Shown: positions 1-21,656 of the stretch, piece after piece
Position numbering within the stretch: the first letter of the stretch is position 1
Layout of the letters: the number at the start of each line of letters is the position of its first letter
NCBI RefSeq assembly: GCF_002234675.1
Contig: NC_019879.2
Coordinates: 16,496,464-16,560,463 of the forward strand
Direction of reading: 5' to 3'
Length of the DNA: 64,000 bases
DNA from: Oryzias latipes
Lineage: Eukaryota; Chordata; Actinopteri; Beloniformes; Adrianichthyidae
The notes under the pieces: model-generated
What the model was told of the DNA's origin: nothing
Database searches by the model: none
The model's input: the letters and a program-made list of their open reading frames with translations, nothing else
Translations under genes and position numbers: made by a program

Positions 1-10403
<10,403 letters not shown>

Positions 10404-10659
10404 CGTGCATCAGCCAGCAGTTGCGGCCCGTCTTCAGACAGACACCCAGCACTAAACCTAATGTAAACAGCCACTTCCTGCTCGCTCATCCTTTTATCGC
10501 CACACGGTTTAGAGGCTTCTGCTTTGGAGAACGGCTGACCTTTATGACAAAACCTTCCATAGATGTGCTGTTAATCAATCTGGTTAAGGTGTAAGCTGGT
10601 GCCTTGTAAAAAAAAATATCTGATTTAAAAAACAAGATTGAAAGAGATTTTGAGTAAAG

Positions 10660-10665
10660 AATAAA
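10660..10665 (+). terminator. Candidate hibch poly(A) signal
   Basis: AATAAA lies 257 bases after the hibch stop codon on the same strand. It is the first canonical signal in the 3' flank. The cleavage site is not seen directly. Confidence 0.5.
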
Positions 10666-12333
10666 AAAATGTAATTTGTGAGTCACAGGATAAAATTTCC
10701 AATCTTGACCGACAGGGTTTATAACAGACACAGCAGTGCCTATTCAGTGGAAGTGCAGTCATTTCCACATGGTTGGTACAAAAAAAGCGTTCTATTGCAA
10801 AGTCAAGGACCAAGCTGCAGCTCTCCATTTGCAGAAGGACACAGAAGGAGAAAATGACCTCAGCGTTGAGTGTTTCATTACATCTCCTGTGGGAGTTTGT
10901 TGATTTGACACAACTCTGCACCATTTGTGTGTTTGCAGGGTGTTTGCTGACTCTAATGGAGATAATGTAATGCTTTCATTTCCCTAATATCTCCCCCTTC
11001 TTGCTTCCTTTTAAGTGTTTTTTTTTTTTAGTGGAAAGGAGCTAAATACGGCTTAGGATAAACAGTGAGATTACTTTAGAATGAAAAAAACAACATTTTT
11101 GTATCTGACTTTTTTATAATCAAGAATAAATCATTTCCTGAAAGAGATTGGCAGCTCTTTTTGTTTCACAGGCATGTATAAATTCCTGCCATCTTAACAG
11201 ATCACGGTTAGAATCTATGATTGTGTGGCCCTGCGACCGACTGCTGACCTGTCCTGGGAATTTGTCCAAAAGTATCAGGGATAGGCTTTGGCAGACCTCT
11301 GACCCTAAAAGCAATCCAGTGGGTTAAGAAAATGGATGGATGAACGATGTAATTTATTCACAATAGAATATTTTATACACATGCATGCCTTCAGTTTAGG
11401 ACAAATGACACCAATAAAGATAACAAAAAATAAATGATGTTCATATTAGTGGGGTTATTGCTATTTTCTGAACTTCATAAACTGATGGCCATCATAAACT
11501 CATCATTAATTACTGCTCATGTTTAATACATCAATTTATTTGTGAAATGGCACATAAATTAACCAAATGATTGCTTGAATTATTTGGTGGCTTTGACCTT
11601 AAAGGAGTAATGAGAGAAGGATGTTAAAGGTAGATGTTTTAAGATCATCTCTAAACCCAAAAAATATGATCAGGATGTTTTAGGTTTATTGCTGTGCAGT
11701 CTCTTTCTTTGGTTCAGCTACAGGTGGAACTGAGACTCCAAAGTTGGGCCGGATCTTTTATAGACCTGGGCACATCCCCAAAGCCACTAAATATCAAGGA
11801 ACCCATGCATGCTTGCTAATATGTACAGGGACATGTTGATAAATCTGTGGGCCCAAATAACTAAAGGATTGTGTGCGTAAAAAATGCACAAACATGAACA
11901 ACATGTACAACGGATTGTGTATGTCAGTTGGGCAAAATAGACACAATTTCTACCAATGTCACCTTCTTTACCTGGGATGTTTCTTTTGTTTACAGTCTGC
12001 TCTTCTCTTCCATCTCTCAGCTGACAAGTCTCCCACACTTGCAGCTCTTTTTTGTGAGGGTCAATGTTGTCCTTATCAGCACAGATAGTTTGATCAGCTG
12101 CAGTGGGTCCTGCAATGGCCTGATTGTCCCACTTAACACCTCACGTCAGAGAAATAAATGCGCCCCGCAAGAAAATAAATGTCAGACTGTCTTGCCGACC
12201 ATCCCACTTGTTTTAGCAGCACCCAATTTTATACTATTTTGCAATGATATAAATTACAGTCCATTCTAAATTCTGAATTTGTGTCTGTTATATCTTTCAC
12301 AAGTAGTCTTTGAAAACAACCCACAGATCTTAA
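10666..12333. other. Intergenic, mostly unique AT-rich DNA with one repeat tail
   Basis: No coding region was recognised between the hibch 3' end and the hAT MITE. Bases 11215-11345 look like the 3' tail of the SINE-like family described at 19190-19510: a CCCTGCGACCGACTG block, then GACCCTAAAAGCAATC and an AATGGATGGATGAA end. Confidence 0.55.
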
Positions 12334-12341
12334 TTAAATAG

Positions 12342-12745
12342 TAGGCCTGCACAATATACCGCAAATTTATTGTTATCGCAATATCCAGCTCTGCAATAGG
12401 CATATCGCAAAAGACGGCGAATATCGCAATAAATCGTAAACCCAAAATGTGTTAAAACAATCTTATGGCAGCTTGATGCTTTTAACGAATCAAATAAATC
12501 CCCTTATGCTTTGACCAATCAGATGGACGCCTTCCCATTGTTTACCAATCAGATGGAGGCCTATTATGTTAGATGTTTGTCACCTATGTTGGTGAGGGTC
12601 ATTTGGAGTGTAATTTTAAACTGTTTCTAATGAAATGGGAATGATGTTTTTGGCATTTTTCTATTTTTTTATATACCGCAAATTATATCGTTATCGCAAT
12701 ATTAATATCGCATATCGCAAGTTTTCCTCATATCGTGCAGCCCTA
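12342..12745. mobile_element. hAT-type MITE with perfect 8 bp target duplication
   Basis: A 404 bp non-autonomous element starts TAGGCCTGCACAATAT and ends ATATCGTGCAGCCCTA, an imperfect terminal inverted repeat. The exact 8 bp duplication TTAAATAG flanks it (12334-12341 and 12746-12753), which is the hAT hallmark. The ends are rich in repeated TATCGCAAT motifs. A longer, interrupted relative lies at 45367-46605. No coding capacity. Confidence 0.88.
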
Positions 12746-12753
12746 TTAAATAG

Positions 12754-15063
12754 CATGTGAAATCTATTGGTGTCCACATGCAATTGTGCATTTTAGTACA
12801 TTAGGCCCTCTGCTTTACGTTTTTTTTTTTAAAGAATACTATTATTTTAGCCCTGGTTTATAATCTGTACACCTTAAAGTGACATTTGCATGAACTCCAG
12901 CCTTTATGTTGTATTGTTTTCTTGTTTTACTTTATTTTTCCTTGTTTTGTTTTTCTGTGTGTAAATATCCACACAGTTTATTTTTAAAATTTAGGATCAA
13001 AAATTCTAATGAACAAGAAAAACAAGCGTGAATATTTGTTAAAAGGGCCCCAGAGTTTAAATGCCCAGGGGCAAGAGGGGCTATTAATCCTACCCTGCTC
13101 CATAATTAATGGCAGTAGATGAACCAAAAAAAAAAACATCCAGAGGAGTTTAGACAGAATACAGTGGTCAATGTAGAATATTATATAACAGCAACTCATT
13201 ACTTTTCAGCTGTTGTTTTTCTAGCATAAAAAACAAATAATTTCTCAATAAAAATGATAAAGTTTATATAACAGCTACAATAAAACTTGTTAAAACACAG
13301 ACCTGGGAGTTTCTGGGAGGAAGGGACACTATGGTCTTATCAGGTTTTATCTCTACAGCTCACAGAGACTGTTTGGCTTTTGAGACTTCTGCTCAACAAA
13401 CACGCCCGGCTGCATAAGGAAGCAAAGTGTCAGTCTAAGGTCATAATTCCAGAAGCTGAACAAAAGTACCTTAGATAAAGGTAAAAGTAAACCCATAAAC
13501 TATCTCATATTCCTCTCAATAGACTCAGATTTTAATCCCATCTAAATTACTTTCTATGTAATGAACACTGGAAGTTTTTCAAAGAATAGGACTGTAAAAC
13601 CTATAAAGCAGTTGGTTTGGGAGGACTCAGCCAGAATGCTCACTTACATTCTTTTCAGTCTTGTTAATCATGATTTGTTGATGGCTGTTTTACTTTTGTA
13701 ATTTACTTTTTTTTCTGTGATAGATGATTAGATATGTTCATGTATTTAATTTTCCTTTTTCCAGAGAGAATTAAAAGTGTGAACATTTTGTTTCATCTGA
13801 GGTCAAACACTGTCTTATTGTCTTTGGGAGGCTTTGTGCTGTTATCTCAGCAGAACTTTGCAGCATGGCACTTTTTTTGACTTCCCCGTGTTTCCCGTGC
13901 TTCACTGGGCAGACAACACGACCTCTGCGTACTTCAGAGCGTAAAACAGCCATAAACACTGAGCTGAGAAGCAGCGTTCCTCTTTCCGCCACACGAACCT
14001 TTGTGGTTATGACCTTTCTCTCCAAACAACTGCTAGCCAGCAGCCATCTCTAAATCTGCTTATTTATCTTCTATGCTGCTGAACTCTTGCCCCTCTAAAT
14101 TCTTTGAACAAATCCAGCTTTACTTTTTTGAAGGTGTTTTAAAACAAAAGTGTCAGCATGATCAAACATTTTTTTAAAGAAAAAAAGGCATTTTTATTTT
14201 TCAAAAAAAGAAGCAATAATCATTTCACAATTGAAGGCATAAATCTGATTTATTGGCATCAGTTTTGTTTACACATGTACCTGTGAGTTGAGTAACTGTC
14301 ATACCAAAGGTCAACCAATCTTTTGACTGTGCATGATCTCCCACTAACATGGATGATCCCTGTTATGTGAATGTCCGTCAACGTAATCCTTATTTATTGA
14401 GCTGCCTTTGGTTTTCTTTATAGAACCAATGGACGTTGTCTGCTTCAGCTCTGCCACTCTGTTGATGCTGTGGATCCTGGATTACTGTCCTAGTACAGTG
14501 TATTAAAGAAATTAAACTACAAGAGTCAAACCCCTTTGATCTCTGGCACAAGTTACATCAAACCGACCTTGGACTGAGTTGGCAAAGACACCACGTTCCT
14601 GGAAGAGCTCAGCTGGTTTTCAAGCCAACTTTGATTTTGTGCTAAAGCTCCATTTTAGCTGAACTTCCAGATCAGCTGCACCAATATGGAGCTAAAGATG
14701 TTACTGTTGAGAAACAGCTGCACTGAAGCAATGAAAAAGAAAAGCAGAATTTGGTTGCAGCTTCTTTAACATCACTTTGTGGCGCTTCTCTGACTTTAAG
14801 TAAAGTGAGGCACATTTCACTGTTGTCAGCCATTTTTGAGCACTGACTTCAGAACGTTTATGGCAGGTCAATTAAAATATATATATATTTATGCTGCATT
14901 TAGGGCAGCACTATGAGGGTTTTGAGCCCCAGATTTTTCATCTTTATTGGAACAATGTCATTTAAAAAACAGCTGATCTAAATGAAAGATTACGATCTTA
15001 AAAATTACATTTTTAAAGGAAAGCGTCACGTGGAAGACGCAGATACTTGAATAAAGACTGACA
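12754..15063. other. Intergenic, no gene seen
   Basis: Open frames at 13287-13478 and 13771-14053 have no recognisable domain. A segment at 14425-14500 is preceded by an acceptor-like TTTATAG, but it gives no known protein and has no partner exon. I see nothing else supportable. Confidence 0.5.
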
Positions 15064-15489
15064 TTAAAGACCCACTCCATGGAAAATCATGTTTTTGGTG
15101 TTTTTAACATGTTCTTGTTGTATTTTTCTCATGGTAGAGTACCTATATAAAGAAAATAAAGCATAAAATTGCATTTCTGAGCATTTCTTTATTCAAGACT
15201 GTGGCAGTGACATATTTGTTGCACCGCTAATGTTAGGTTAGGGTTGTGAAAAGCTGTAAGCTACCGGTAAAGAGAGTGTAAACAGATGGATGATGGGACG
15301 TGTGGGAAGGCTTACACCGCACTAACAGTTCCGCCCACAACTCAGACGCAAATTTCTCCTGCCGCTCTGCAGAAACTATGTCCTAGAAAATGACAGTTAC
15401 ATTTTACCTAAAAATTGCATAATCATAACTAAAAGACCACTGGGAATGCTTTTACAATAGATCATAAAATGATTGGAGTGGGACTTTAA
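15064..15489 (+). repeat. MITE family B, copy 1
   Basis: A 426 bp repeat begins TTAAAGACCCACTCCA and ends with the inverted match GGAGTGGGACTTTAA. Internal blocks shared with five other copies in this window include GTTGCACCGCTAATGTTAG, TGTAAACAGATGGATGATGGG and CAGAAACTATGTCCTAGAAA. Compared with the copy at 31256 it lacks about 170 internal bases. No coding capacity. The superfamily is unsettled because the TTAA at both ends could be target duplication or part of the element. Confidence 0.75.
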
Positions 15490-17206
15490 TACTCAATCTC
15501 ATTGCTGCTTTTCAACATCGCAGAAACTTTCTACTGCATAAGGTGTAAAACAAATTGCAAATTGAAATGTTTCTCTGTAAACCTGTGCTCAGCGGCAACC
15601 CTGAAGAAAGGCTGTCTGACAGCATTTTGACATCATTCTAGTGGAATGTAAAGGAAGCTTGTCTGTACCGATGCAAGCGCTCACAGAACACAGTTGCCAG
15701 CACAACAGTGAGACTGGCCTCGTTCTTTTTCTCTGAGTCAAGACGACCTCGTCTGGTGATGGAACATTTTCATTTCAGAGAACGTCCTCACAGACCAGCG
15801 AGCAGGAGGCTCTGTGAGTGGTTCCCCCTGACAATTGCTCTTTAACTTTGTGGCTTCTTTACGATGCTGCCCTTTCCTTTAAATCAACACTGCTGAAACA
15901 TCTGCATTAGCTTGTAATAAAATGCAAAGTGCACTATATATTTTCAGAGCAGTTTTATGTTGGAGTATTGTGTTGTTTACAACAACCTTCTATGGCTTAT
16001 CAGCTGTTGGTTACGGCTGTTTTAGTTTATAGATTATCATTGTCATAATCCCTGCAAACAGCTGTGTAATAGTCATCTTCATCTAAACTCCGACATGGGG
16101 AGTAGTTGGACTTGACTTTAGGCTTGGTGTATCACCAACAAGCACACCTATAGAAAACCACTCACTGCTGCATCATAAAGTGGGAATAAATTGGTCTTAA
16201 AAGGCCATAATGGACAGAATTTTGATGCAATAAGTTTGGAAATGCCCTACACCACAATACCCTTACGTTTGATATGGCAGAAACTTGATTCAAGTTAAAC
16301 GGTTTTGTGCTGCTTCTAGGGATAAATGGCTGTATTTCTTATCAAGATTTTAAACCGACACAAAAAAAGAAAACAAGCTTACAAAACCGCTTTTCCAATG
16401 ATTTTGCTTTGTTTGTAACACCACTATCTCACTGATGAATCACTCTTCTCAGAAACATCTCAGGCCTTTCTCATGCCCTGGTTACTCTGTGGTTAGGAGA
16501 CCAAAACGCCCCCTGTTAGCCAAGTTCTGTCAAAGTTCCCAAACAGAGCAGAAAGCAGGAAATGCACCATTTGGGCACATTTCTTGCATTAGCTGCCTGG
16601 GACACAGGGGAGGGACTGGAGCTAGCTAATGGCAGTGAGAGAAGGTTGAGCTCCACTGTGGCAATACCACCAGATCTCCAGGGAGGCCATTAAGAGATCA
16701 CTTTTTCTTCAAGTGAAACAGAAGCAAACAGATAGATGCTTTGACTCCAAATAAGGGGTTTTCAGCAAAAGTCTCCAGGAAATAATAGGATTTATTAATA
16801 ACTCTCTGTGTGTGAGAGAATCTTGGCCTGGGAACTCCAGGAGTGGACAGGGCTCGACTCCCACTAACTAAAAGGCAACATCCGATTCTTTGCCTTGCAG
16901 GATAAGTCAAGTCAAAGAGAGTCAGCACCTGCTGAGCGAGGGAAAGGATGACAACCAACAGAAGACGCTGCACTCCAGCAAGGCTCCAGATGAAGAGAGA
17001 CGCAGACGGGATCAGAGTGCTTTAGACAGTTTGGAGCAGGGTTTTAGAATCAATCCAAGTATAATCCAATCCAGAAGTAGGTCAAAACTGAATTACTCAC
17101 AGCAGATAGACACTTGAGTGATTCCTCCGGAATGAAGCTGTTGGGCGTTCTTAACACACACACCATTAGGTATCAATGTCCAAGCGGTCTTAATAAATTC
17201 TGGGTG
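15490..17206. other. Intergenic, likely includes the smakap 3' UTR
   Basis: No protein family was recognised on either strand. The stretch just below 17207 is downstream of the smakap stop on the minus strand, so part of it is probably 3' UTR. The open frame at 16890-17117 (+) is antisense to that region and looks like chance. Confidence 0.45.
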
Positions 17207-17482
17207 TCATGGCACATCACATTCAATGTAAGGGATGTCACTGTAGCGGCTGTCTATCTCCACCCACTGCTGCACGGCCCGAGCCACGATCTCTTCAGAG
17301 AGTCTCTGGGCGTACTCAAGAAGCACCGGGTTGGCCGGAGCGGAGTTCTCCACAGAGCCTGTTTCTGATTGGACCAAGTAGGCCTTCTCACCCTTCATCT
17401 TCTTGCCTTTGCCGTCATTCCTGTCTGTGGAGTTTGCAGTTTGGGAAGCAGAGTGGCTCCTTTTGGATTTGACACACCCCAT
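17207..17482 (-). CDS. smakap: Small membrane A-kinase anchoring protein (C2orf88 orthologue)
   Basis: A 91-residue protein in one exon. smAKAP tethers type I protein kinase A to the plasma membrane. The N-terminus MGCVKSK carries Gly2 and Cys3, the myristoylation and palmitoylation sites of the family, followed by a basic stretch. Residues about 54-76 (LLEYAQRLSEEIVARAVQQW) form the amphipathic helix that binds PKA RI subunits. The C-terminal DIPYIE block matches human C2orf88. I chose the internal ATG at 17482 because the family starts with MGC. An in-frame extension of 15 residues upstream is an artefact of the longer open frame. An acceptor-like CAG upstream suggests a separate 5' UTR exon. 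Position between hibch and mstn, opposite strand, matches human. Confidence 0.93.
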   Translation of the reverse strand: MGCVKSKRSHSASQTANSTDRNDGKGKKMKGEKAYLVQSETGSVENSAPANPVLLEYAQRLSEEIVARAVQQWVEIDSRYSDIPYIECDVP

Positions 17483-19189
17483 GCTCTGGAGGATGTAGCA
17501 TTGATTCACTGGTGTATGATAGCGCACTGTTAGATTTTTAATTTGGACATTTTGGGGGGATGAGAGGAATCTGTGCTGACTTTTTCTGCTGCAATCACCT
17601 TGGAGCTGCTGTCATCCACGCTCGTGAGTCAGCATGGGTGTGACTATCCACTACAGGACTTTGATTTAGAGGGTTTTGAGGAGCTACTGGTTAGGATGTT
17701 CATCCCTGTTCAGGTGTGATGGCGCTGACACATCTGGTTGGGCTTGTTCTGTGACGGCCACTCTGGTCAGTTTCAGCTGTGGAGAAAGAAGAAGGAGAAA
17801 AGATACAAGGACGGGAATCATTTCAGGCAGTTCGACAAAAACAACCATTTTAACAGTGGCTGTAGAAACAGCATGACCCTTGTTCTCTGTTACTGGCTAG
17901 AGGTCAAGCCCCGGCATGGCTCAATTTTGAAAAAAAAAAGGAAGCTCTGCTCCTCTGCACACCCCTCTGAATGCTCATTCACCTTCCCCCACATCTACCT
18001 CGAAGTGTTTTATGACTCAATCCATGCCCTATTTCATGTGGCAGGACATGGGCGTTTGTCTGGAGCTGGAGTGGACTGATGCCACTGCATCGTAAGCCCG
18101 TGTCTCCCATCTGTTCCACTAAACAAGCCTCTCCAGGCTGATGCACCGTGACAGCTTCTTTTCTAGGACTCCAGGCCTCAGTGCACAACAAGCATGTGCT
18201 TCTCTCAATGTCATGGCCCAGTCAAACATCTCTGGCTGTGAATGATTTGTCCTCAGTGTTTGTGTGTGTGTTGGGGGGGGGTTTAGTAAAACAATGGATC
18301 TGCAACAAAACACAGTTTTTGAGAGCATGCAAACAAGGCATAAATGCAGTTTTTAGACTAAACCTGACAAATGTCTCTTACAGATGCAATATAAAGCTAT
18401 TTTAGAGATTTTTTGTAAACAAAAGTGTACATACTTTTAATGGAATGAGAAAGATATCTCCACTTTTCTTCCATTCCAGCAAATAAAGAAAGAAAACTAA
18501 AAAATATAAATTCCAGCTACTTGGTTTCCAAGGTCATTTAGGCAGAAAAATGGTCCGGGCTTGTCGCTCTCATGTCTGAGTGCTGTCTGTCCTCTGCTCT
18601 CCTCCTGTATAAACAAACTCCCAAGTTATCGCTGCGGTTTGGGGCTCTTTACTCTTAAGATCCAGGATAATGATGAAGCGCGAGGTGCTGGGTTTCAGAG
18701 CAGAACCTGGCGGTCCAAAGCAGATGCTCTCCAGTTGTTTTCGAGCTGATTATCCCTGAGTGGAGCTCCGCGGCAGAAAGACGGATCCAGACTGCTTTCA
18801 GAGCAACGACTCGTCCTCCACGCCGATCAGATTCGAGCAAGAGCTGCAGAGATGAAGGAGGGAAAGCTAGGGGGCGCCTGCAATAGTGAGCAACACCGCC
18901 ATCTGCCGGACACCTTTGGTATCGCGGGAGATGCTGCAGCTCTGTTAATTCAATCATCTGCTTTACAATCCTAATTCTTGGTATAAACCTACTCATATTA
19001 TACAAAATTTCATAGGAATAACAAGCTTTTGCGTAAAATTTATAGATTGGTGCTTGGAGTTCTACTTTTACTCACTTCAATTGCTTTTGGAATCTGAAGC
19101 GGTCTCACATTTTTTGCAAACCTTTCTGTAATTTGAAGGGACTTGAGCAGTCTTTCGCTTAGCAAGATAATTTTACCTTTAAATAATTT
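17483..19189. other. smakap upstream region, possible 5' exon and promoter near 18650-18900
   Basis: No coding exon was recognised. Bases 18650-18900 are clearly richer in G+C and CpG than the surroundings, which would fit a first exon and promoter of the minus-strand smakap gene. This is inference; no splice donor could be assigned with confidence. Confidence 0.3.
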
Positions 19190-19510
19190 AGCAGAGGTTG
19201 CACAGTGGTCCAGTAGTTAGTACTCTTGTCTCACAGCAAGAGGGTTCCGGTTTAAATCCTGACTGTGACCTTTCTGTGTAGAGTTTGCATGTGTGCGCAC
19301 TCTGGCTTCCTCCCACAGTCCAAAAACATGCTTTATAGGTTAATTGTTGTCCCTTTATTGCCCCTAATGTATTAGTATGAGTGAATGTGTGGCGCTGCAA
19401 CAAACTGGTAACCTTTTAAGGTGTGCCCTGCCCTGCCATTGCCCAATAGTGTGTGGGTTAGTTCCAGCAACCCCATGACCCCAAAAGGAATTTAGTGGGT
19501 TCTGAAAATG
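19190..19510 (+). repeat. SINE-like repeat with tRNA-like head
   Basis: A near full-length member of a very common fish dispersed repeat. Its head has an A-box-like stretch (GTGGTCCAGTAGTTAGTACT) and a B-box-like GGTTCCGGTTTAAATCC. It continues through GAGTTTGCATGTG, CCTCCCACAGTCCAAAAACA and GGTTAATTG blocks and ends CCCATGACCCCAAAAGGA with AAAATGGATAA. The family name was not assigned. Confidence 0.7.
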
Positions 19511-19569
19511 GATAACTCAGCAGATGTTAAACCCCTTTAATTATCCTTAACTCCATGTCTTTTGATGGT

Positions 19570-19675
19570 TATGTTTTCCAATCATCGATTTTCTAAACCT
19601 GTTTTATTCTATATGGTCATGGAGCTGCCGGAGCCTAACCCCGCCACTCTTTGGCGAAGGCAGGGTGGTTATATT
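19570..19675 (-). repeat. Fragment of the same SINE-like family, reverse orientation
   Basis: Reads GGAGCCTAACCCCGCC followed by GGCGAAGGCAGGGTGG, the reverse complement of the family's 3' tail. A second reverse fragment of the same kind lies at about 19925-20000. Confidence 0.5.
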
Positions 19676-20205
19676 TTCAAACAAATAAATTATTTTTAGT
19701 GATTACTTTAGCATCCGTTTGCTACATTTCAAGCAACTAGGATTAACTGCTTGAAAGGTAGTGGGGGAAAGCAAACCTACATTTTTAGTAATCACTTTCA
19801 TTTTACATTTTTTGCAAGGAATACATTTTCCAGTTTATATAAACATTCAAAATGATTAAGCACTTAAATTATAGACACAATGAACTTCATTGAATCATTC
19901 AAAATGATGCTTTTATCAATTCATCTATCAATCTTCTAAACAAATTTAAACCCTTTGGGGGTCACAGAAGCCTTTCAGGTCTGTTGGGCGAAGCCAGGGA
20001 ACACATTGAATAGATCACAAACAACCAAAAAGTTGCAAAGATCTGGACAGCAGGCTGGTGTGAAACATCAAGAAAATGAGTCCAACGGAAAAAAAAAGAA
20101 AAAGAGTCCAGCTGCTGTATTTAAGTTTCTCAAGGGATATTTCTAGAATATTTCTTTGTTATTTTTTTACTGATTTTAAGTTTTTTTATATAACCACATA
20201 ATACA

Positions 20206-20768
20206 TAACCATTGCCCTGGGACAGATTGGCAACCTGTCCAGTGTGTCTGTCATGGAGCTCATGGCGGGAGGGACCCAGATGCTGTAACCCAGAAGGAAG
20301 ATAGGTAAGTATTTTGATGAGAAAGAGTTTATTGTTTCTCCAGGGATGAAGATAGTAGTAGATGGAGGAGGTCCAGACTTGAAGGCGGCTGGTGGCGTGG
20401 CTGGAGGGCTTAGAGCGGTAGGTGTGAGCCGTGAGGTCTTCAGGCTTCTTAGAGCAGTAGAAGGGAAGGTCACGCTGACGTCACTCGTGAGGTGTTGGTT
20501 TTCCTGAGACAAGGAGCAAATGTTAGATCGTGGCAGAGAACAAGTCACCATAAGGGGGCAACGAACTGGCTTTGAACTGTGGCGTTGGGTCTCCTTTTGA
20601 GCAGCAGAGTAGATTGGAGGAGCAGGGCAGGCAGAGCTGGAGGGGGAGGAGTCTGACAGGCACCGTGACAGTGTCCCCTGCCTTCACCCGCAAGTGACCG
20701 GGGTAGGCTCTGGCAGCCCCGTGACCCCGAAAAGGAAAAAACGGATAAGAAGATGAATGAATGAACAA
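20206..20768 (+). repeat. SINE-like repeat tail, interrupted by a solo LTR
   Basis: The tail begins GCCCTGGGACAGATTGGCAA and CCTGTCCAGTGTGTC. It resumes after the LTR as CCCCTGCCTTCACCCGC, then CAGCCCCGTGACCCCGAAAA and a GATGAATGAATGAA end. The two halves together are the 3' part of the repeat seen at 19190-19510. Confidence 0.7.
20249..20670 (+). mobile_element. Solo LTR, probably Ty3/Gypsy-type fossil
   Basis: A 422 bp element starts TGTCATGG and ends CCGTGACA (TG...CA ends with a short inverted repeat). It is flanked by the direct 5 bp duplication GTGTC at 20244-20248 and 20671-20675. This is the structure of a solo long terminal repeat, left when recombination between two LTRs removes the interior. 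The 5 bp duplication and the GGGACCCAGATGC motif near the start fit fish Ty3/Gypsy LTRs. No internal region remains, so the element is dead. It inserted into an existing SINE-like repeat. Strand is given as the reading direction and is uncertain. Confidence 0.8.
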
Positions 20769-21376
20769 CCACAGTCTTTTCCAACTTGTTAAGATGGTTT
20801 TGTTTACATTTTATTTTGCGTAAAATGTGTTTACTAACTGTCAGGGTCTTTATTTATTTAACAAACAATTCATCAATTCAAAATTCATCTTGTTTCATTT
20901 TTCCCTACTTTACTGATTAAATTAACCTAAAGCCACTAATTAGATAAGGTAATGCTGATGACATTGAATCCTGCATGCTACATCTTGGTCCACACGATGG
21001 CGCTGTTTTCTCGTGATCTTTAAGGGATCAGCAATGTTTGCTTGTTAAAGTCTTCCTATAACATTAGAAGGGCGGGGGGATTTTATTTAAAAATCCCTAC
21101 AGATAAAAATGGAAACACTAATACAAGAAAATTATTTATTTTTCGAAAAAGGAACCTAATCTCAACCATAAATGACTTTAAACTGCAGTGTGTGTATTTT
21201 TCGATTTAGAGCCCAGAGGCACTTGATGGGGAGTTGAGGTGGGGATTAAAAAGAACTAAAACGTAATACATTTTTTCTGTTATTTAAAAGCGTCATATTT
21301 TGAATCATAAAGGACTGACTGATCAATATGCGATCAGTGCCAGAAGGTGAGTTCATCCATTTGCGCGCTCGCTCAG

Positions 21377-21497
21377 CACATGTGTCTCCACGCTTTGACA
21401 GCGAAAAACTTTTTTCCCTGCCAGATGGTTAAAATTCATTGTCGGCTGTCCAGCCAATCATTGATTTTGACGACACAAAAGAGCTGGAGTATAAAAA
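21377..21497 (+). promoter_or_regulatory. mstn core promoter with E-boxes and TATA box
   Basis: TATAAAAA lies at 21490-21497, about 160 bases before the start codon. Upstream are a palindromic E-box core CACATGTG (21377-21384), a CAGATG E-box (21422-21427) and a CCAAT motif near 21452. E-boxes bind MyoD-family factors and are known in myostatin promoters. Binding here is inferred. Confidence 0.65.
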
Positions 21498-21656
21498 GGT
21501 GCGCGCTGATAAAGTATGATCTCTATCAGAGTGGCTCATTTATCCAAGCACGGTTACTTGCGGATCAGATCCACTCTTCCACAAAGGATCTTCGTTTTCT
21601 TCTTTAAAAAAAAAAGTCAAACAAACAAGCAGAACAAACGTCACACCTCAGAGACA

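Noticed and set aside
14420-14520. Exon-like stretch after a TTTATAG acceptor
   Set aside because: The translation is short, matches nothing known, and no partner exon was found.
16890-17117. 75-residue open frame (+) with a charged segment
   Set aside because: It is antisense to the likely smakap 3' UTR and has no known relative; probably chance.
20186-20551. 121-residue open frame (-)
   Set aside because: It lies almost wholly inside the solo LTR, which is non-coding.
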